Source: CAVUBL01 sp963739795
Lineage (GTDB): Bacteria > Acidobacteriota > Thermoanaerobaculia > Multivoradales > DATKCC01
Assembly: GCA_963739795.1 (NCBI GenBank)
Contig: CAVUBL010000019.1
Coordinates: forward strand, 1 to 64,000
Reading direction: 5' to 3'
DNA: 64,000 nucleotides
Position numbers and translations under genes: made by a program. Shown in pieces: positions 60,322 through 64,000 of this stretch. A model generated the notes under the pieces. The model was not told the origin of the DNA, ran no database searches, and saw only the letters and a list, made by a program, of their open reading frames with translations. Numbering within the stretch: the first letter of the stretch is position 1; the number at the start of each line of letters is the position of its first letter.

Positions 60322-60669
60322 CAGCACTCTAACGCGAGCGAGGTCGCGCGCGTAGGCGCCGGGGTGGTGCACGATGCGAAGAGCCGCACCTCGCACCAGA
60401 TCGACGTGGTGGCCTTCGCGCGGGACTCGGGAGGTGGCCGGTCGGCGCTGCTGTTGGGCGAGGCGAAGTGGGGGCGGAGGATGGACAGAGGCGACCTCGC
60501 GCGGCTGCGGTGGGTGCGGGAGGTCCCGGGCGAGCGGGGGGTGGTCGCCGTCGGCGACTGCCGGCTGGCCTGTTTCTCGGGCGTGGGCTTCGCCCGGGAG
60601 CTGCGGGCAGCGGAGCGGGCTGGGGAGGTCGTGCTGGTGGACCTCGAGCGGCTGTATCGGGGCGAGTGA
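60322..60669 (+). pseudogene. C-terminal fragment of a DUF234-type ATPase (PD-(D/E)XK-like nuclease domain)
   Basis: The frame reads SHQIDVVAFARDSGG, SALLLGEAKWG and VDLERLYRGE. These match the DUF234 nuclease-like C-terminus of archaeal-type AAA ATPases: Asp of IDVVA and Glu-x-Lys of GEAKW form the PD-(D/E)XK core. The P-loop ATPase part (about 300 aa) is absent; the minus-strand zinc-finger gene starts immediately upstream. So it is a truncated remnant, unless translated from a GTG near 60364 as a small stand-alone nuclease-like protein. Confidence 0.55.
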
Positions 60670-60868
60670 GGGGGGCGCTGGGACCTTCCGGGAGATCGCG
60701 ACGGCCTGCCGAGCAGCTGGGTGGCTCTCCGCGTATCAGATGTTTGACACCAAGTGCCCGGATCAAAACCGAGCGATCCCACCGGTACACCTCGGCCGGG
60801 CCTGAAGGGTTCTCCTGGTCGAGGGGCGCCTGAGCTCTTCTCTTTCAGCCTTCGGTACCATCCGAGTC

Positions 60869-61876
60869 ATGTCCGCAGCCACCGTGCCGGTCCCGTACCG
60901 CCTCCCGGCTATTCCTTATCTCCGCCTTCGCGCCAGGTTTCGGGCTCGGGAGAGGGCCCGGCTTCCGCCGTTCCACGGCTCGCTCCTTCGGGGGGCCTTC
61001 GGGCACGCCCTGCGCCGGGCCGTGTGTGCCATGGGACCCGATCAGCCCTGTGCCACGTGCTCGCTCCGCGGTCCGTGCGTCTACACCCGCCTCTTCGAGA
61101 CCTTCCTCGAGGGTGAGCCACCGCCCTTTCTCCAGGGGATCGAGACCGCGCCCCGGCCCTACGTCGTCGAGCCGCGGTCGACGGCTCGGGAGCTCCGGCC
61201 CGGAGGTGCGCTCGAGGCCGACCTCGTGCTCCTCGGCCAGGCCACCGAGCTCCAGGGCTATGCCGTGCTCGCTCTGGATCGGATGGCGGAGGCCGGGTTC
61301 GGTGCGCACCGGGCCCGCTTCGAGCTGGAGGGCGTCGACTACCTGGCGCGGGAGGGCGGCTCCGGGGCGGAGGCCCTGGTCTGGCGCCCGGGCTACCGGG
61401 CAGGTGGGCAGCGGTGGCCGGGGACCGTGGCGCCACTGGTCACGATCTCGGCCGGAGGCGAGGTGCCGGAGAGCGCTCCCGAGGCCCTGACCCTCCGCTT
61501 CGCCACCCCCACCCGGCTCAAGAAGAACGGCTCGCTCCAGGAACGGGTGAGCTTCCGAGCCCTCGCCTTCCACGCCCTTCGCCGCGCCCTGGAGCTGGCG
61601 CACTGTCACGTGCCCGGGGCCCGGCCGGACTGGGAGATTCGGCCGCTCCTCGAGCGGGCCTCGGCCGTGCGGGTCACCCGCTCGGCGCTGCGCTGGCACG
61701 ACCAGGATCGCTACTCGAGCCGCCAGAGGGCCAAGCACCCCATCGGGGGGTTTGAGGGGGAGATCGATCTCGAGGGCGAGCTCGGGCCGTTTCTGCCGCT
61801 GCTCCGGACGGCGGAGATTCTGCACGTGGGCAAGGGGGCGACGTTCGGGTTGGGGAAGGTGGAGGTGTTGCGGTGA
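60869..61876 (+). CDS. cas6: CRISPR pre-crRNA endoribonuclease Cas6 (RAMP)
   Basis: 335 aa. LPPFHGSLLRGAFGHALR near the N-terminus, a Cys cluster (QPCATCSLRGPC), LRFATPTRLKKNG in the middle and the C-terminal glycine-rich loop LHVGKGATFGLGKVEV place it in the Cas6 family, C-terminal-domain type, often found with type I and III systems. It cleaves repeat RNA to crRNAs. The next gene (cas2) starts 3 bp after its stop, and the array begins 0.54 kb downstream. Confidence 0.9.
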   Translation: MSAATVPVPYRLPAIPYLRLRARFRARERARLPPFHGSLLRGAFGHALRRAVCAMGPDQPCATCSLRGPCVYTRLFETFLEGEPPPFLQGIETAPRPYVVEPRSTARELRPGGALEADLVLLGQATELQGYAVLALDRMAEAGFGAHRARFELEGVDYLAREGGSGAEALVWRPGYRAGGQRWPGTVAPLVTISAGGEVPESAPEALTLRFATPTRLKKNGSLQERVSFRALAFHALRRALELAHCHVPGARPDWEIRPLLERASAVRVTRSALRWHDQDRYSSRQRAKHPIGGFEGEIDLEGELGPFLPLLRTAEILHVGKGATFGLGKVEVLR

Positions 61877-61879
61877 ACC

Positions 61880-62170
61880 TTGCCCGCCCGCTCCATCCTG
61901 ATCGCCGGGGCCGGGAACATTCGGGACGACCGCCGGCGCACCAAGGTGGCCGACGCCCTGGAGAGCTACAGGCGCCGGGTGCAGCTCTCGGTCTTCGAGT
62001 GCCTGCTCGAGGAGAAGCAGGTAGCTACGATGCGAAGGCGGATCGAGGGCTTGATCGAGCCGCAGCAGGACTCGGCGAGGATCTACCGGCTCTGCGCCGG
62101 ATGGCAGGGGAAGGTGGAGGTGGTCGGCGTGGGCGGCTTGATGGAGGACCCGGTCGTCTACATCGTTTGA
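61880..62170 (+). CDS. cas2: Cas2-like protein with altered active-site segment
   Basis: 96 aa from TTG 61880. DDRRRTKVADALESYRRRVQLSVFECLLEE and DSARIYRLC are the Cas2 core. Cas2 normally starts with a beta strand ending in YDI, whose Asp binds metal; here the strand reads ILIAGAGNIRDDRRR, so the Asp is Asn. Cas2 is the structural bridge of the Cas1-Cas2 integrase and does not need its nuclease Asp for that role. No cas1 is seen on either side within the window. Start must lie after the cas6 stop, which is in the same frame. Confidence 0.85.
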   Translation: MPARSILIAGAGNIRDDRRRTKVADALESYRRRVQLSVFECLLEEKQVATMRRRIEGLIEPQQDSARIYRLCAGWQGKVEVVGVGGLMEDPVVYIV

Positions 62171-62411
62171 GGTATAGTGGATGCGCTTGAGGACCGGGAT
62201 CCGCTGTGTCGGCAATTTCCATGCCAAAGTCGAAACGCCATTTCGGCACGGAGGTTACGGCGGCGGCGATAAGCTCTTTGACATCAGAGAGTTAGGACCA
62301 TCGGAGAGGAGCGGAGAAGGCCCGTAGAGGTGCCCGGAAGATGGCTAAGAACAGAGGTTACGGAAAATGGAGCGCCAAGTCGCTGACGGCAAAGCACTTA
62401 GAGCTGCTGCT
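62171..62411 (+). promoter_or_regulatory. probable CRISPR leader
   Basis: 241 bp without a gene between cas2 and the first repeat, with somewhat more A/T than the surroundings near the array (AAGAACAGAGG, GGAAAATGGAG, GGCAAAGCACTT). TTGACA at 62278-62283 could be a -35 element but no good -10 follows. Orientation agrees with the repeat ending ATTGCGAC, which would become the 5' crRNA handle. Confidence 0.55.
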
Positions 62412-64000
62412 GTCGGAACTGCCCTGATCAGCACGGAGGGATTGCGACGTCGGAGCTGACGATCTGCGAGCTGCGGAGCCGTGTCGGAGCCGGTCGGAAC
62501 TGCCCTGATCAGTACGGAGGGATTGCGACCACCCCGTCGAGAGCCTCACGACCGCCGGCGCCGCGGGCGTCGGAACTGCCCTGATCAGTACGGAGGGATT
62601 GCGACCTGGTACCTCAAGTTATTAGGGTAGCTGTAGATTAGTCGGAACTGCCCTGATCAGTACGGAGGGATTGCGACTCGGGCGCGACGATGGGCTCGAC
62701 CCCGCGCAGGCGGCGCCGTCGGAACTGCCCTGATCAGTACGGAGGGATTGCGACGCCCGAGTAGAACATCACCCAGAGCGCGGCGACCTCGTCGTCGGAA
62801 CTGCCCTGATCAGTACGGAGGGATTGCGACGCGGCGTGGGGTGGGCGCAACACGCGCTGGTGTGGTACACGAGTCGGAACTGCCCTGATCAGTACGGAGG
62901 GATTGCGACAACCGCGGGTAGAGGTTGTACCGCGCGACGGTCTCCGCGTCGGAACTGCCCTGATCAGTACGGAGGGATTGCGACCTAGGGGTCGTCGCTT
63001 GCCAGACTCGGTATCGATCGCGTCGGAACTGCCCTGATCAGTACGGAGGGATTGCGACGTCTGTATCATGATACTCCTTCTTGAACTCTATTACTTTGTC
63101 GGAACTGCCCTGATCAGTACGGAGGGATTGCGACTGATAGTCACCCTTACTCGCCGCCTCGAGGAGGCAGTAGCGTCGGAACTGCCCTGATCAGTACGGA
63201 GGGATTGCGACCCGCACGCGTACTCACCATGGGGAGACGACCGGTAGCAGACGTCGGAACTGCCCTGATCAGTACGGAGGGATTGCGACACCGAGCTCGA
63301 GCTCACGCGCACCCTGCGGCGAGAGCTCGGTCGGAACTGCCCTGATCAGTACGGAGGGATTGCGACGTGAGCTGGCGCTCCTCGCTCGTCATGGCGCGGA
63401 CCTGTCGGAACTGCCCTGATCAGTACGGAGGGATTGCGACTCCGGCTGGGCCCACAGTGGTCGGCGACACGGCATCGAATCGTCGGAACTGCCCTGATCA
63501 GTACGGAGGGATTGCGACTGCGCCGGGCGCGATCCGACCCCCCGGTACATTCCCGTCGGAACTGCCCTGATCAGTACGGAGGGATTGCGACTGGCACTCC
63601 TCGGGGCTGTCCGGCCAGTCGAGCTCCGCCGTCGGAACTGCCCTGATCAGTACGGAGGGATTGCGACCGTGAATAGTAATAGTAATATCAGCCACGGTTA
63701 TTCTCCCTGTCGGAACTGCCCTGATCAGTACGGAGGGATTGCGACAACCCGACGCAGTACGAGCCCAGCGGGCAGTATCCTAGCCCGTCGGAACTGCCCT
63801 GATCAGTACGGAGGGATTGCGACATCGGTCACGCTCGACTGAGCGGCGCACCACCACTCGTCGGAACTGCCCTGATCAGTACGGAGGGATTGCGACGGAC
63901 GAGAGGTCGGTCAGGACGTAGGGGAAGTACCTCTTCTTGGTCGGAACTGCCCTGATCAGTACGGAGGGATTGCGACCCCCCGCCAAGATCTCGGCCTCAT
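62412..64000 (+). CRISPR. CRISPR array, at least 21 repeats of 37 nt, continuing past the right edge
   Basis: Each repeat begins GTCGGAACTGCCCTGATCAG and ends GGAGGGATTGCGAC. Repeat starts: 62412, 62493, 62569, 62641, 62718, 62794, 62873, 62948, 63022, 63098, 63175, 63253, 63330, 63404, 63482, 63555, 63631, 63709, 63787, 63860, 63940. The 20 complete spacers are 35-44 nt and all different. The repeat at 62412 alone has C instead of T at its position 21; all others are identical. The GTCG/CGAC ends are inverted repeats and the middle contains the palindrome CTGATCAG. A 21st spacer starts at 63977 and is cut off. Spacer length and Cas6 suggest type I or III; not decidable here. Confidence 0.98.

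Noticed and set aside
60156..60782. Minus-strand frame opposite the DUF234 fragment
   Set aside because: Low-complexity Arg/Ser/Pro translation; the plus frame carries the IDVVA and GEAKW motifs.
62278..62283. TTGACA as the -35 of the CRISPR array promoter
   Set aside because: No acceptable -10 hexamer at 16-18 bp downstream.
62449..62492. Spacer 1 beginning GTCGGAGCTG, similar to the repeat start, as a degenerate repeat
   Set aside because: Similarity is limited to about 10 bases and the rest of the spacer is unrelated to the repeat.

Overview
The window looks like chromosomal DNA of a high-GC member of the Acidobacteriota. The best evidence is a secreted protein at 21493-23247 that fits the VWFA-related acidobacterial domain family. 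Supporting signs are several CxxC-plus-TPR proteins of a style common in that phylum, a YpdA-type bacillithiol disulfide reductase, and pervasive G/C third codon positions. Phylum placement is an inference; class or genus cannot be fixed from the window.

Left part (1-9131): a type II fatty-acid/polyketide-like gene cluster in two divergent arms. The minus arm encodes an AMP-forming acyl/aryl ligase, a NodB-type deacetylase, a FabG-like ketoreductase, an acyl carrier protein and a partial hotdog dehydratase. The plus arm is a tightly overlapping operon of a halogenase-like FAD enzyme, an active ketosynthase, a ketosynthase-like chain-length factor without catalytic residues, and an LpxL/HtrB-type acyltransferase. 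This parts list resembles aryl-polyene, xanthomonadin and flexirubin loci. Two roughly 170-bp inverted-repeat elements sit directly behind stop codons in the minus arm.

Middle part (9293-41411): mostly housekeeping genes in compact, often 4-bp-overlapping operons. They include phoH-pgpH-ybeY-corC-era, a hydroxyacyl-CoA dehydrogenase, tsaE, nnr and a DUF2064 gene, then ypdA-thiD-lgt, gpsA, and cinA with thpR. Notable items are a selD gene whose active-site residue is an in-frame UGA (selenocysteine), an FAD oxidoreductase with an apparent frameshift at a G-run, an S-adenosylmethionine decarboxylase-like gene, and a fusion of a cupin domain to a methionyl-tRNA-synthetase-like protein.

Right part (about 42.65-64 kb): accessory DNA. 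It starts just after a well-formed promoter-gene-terminator unit for a two-HTH protein and a 5' half of a tRNA-Arg(CCT) gene that breaks off in the anticodon stem. It holds a degenerate TPR gene, an operon of two CxxC/TPR proteins around a stand-alone sigma-region-2-like protein, and a complete secreted Rhs protein with a putative HExxH metallopeptidase tip and a lipoprotein as likely immunity factor. A second, truncated Rhs cassette follows with a different tip and another candidate immunity gene, then a third TPR gene, SymE-like and IS-associated zinc-finger genes, and a fragment of a DUF234-type nuclease. The region ends with cas6, cas2 and a CRISPR array of at least 21 repeats (37 nt) that runs off the right edge. 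No cas1 or effector genes are visible, and the Cas2 lacks the usual catalytic Asp.
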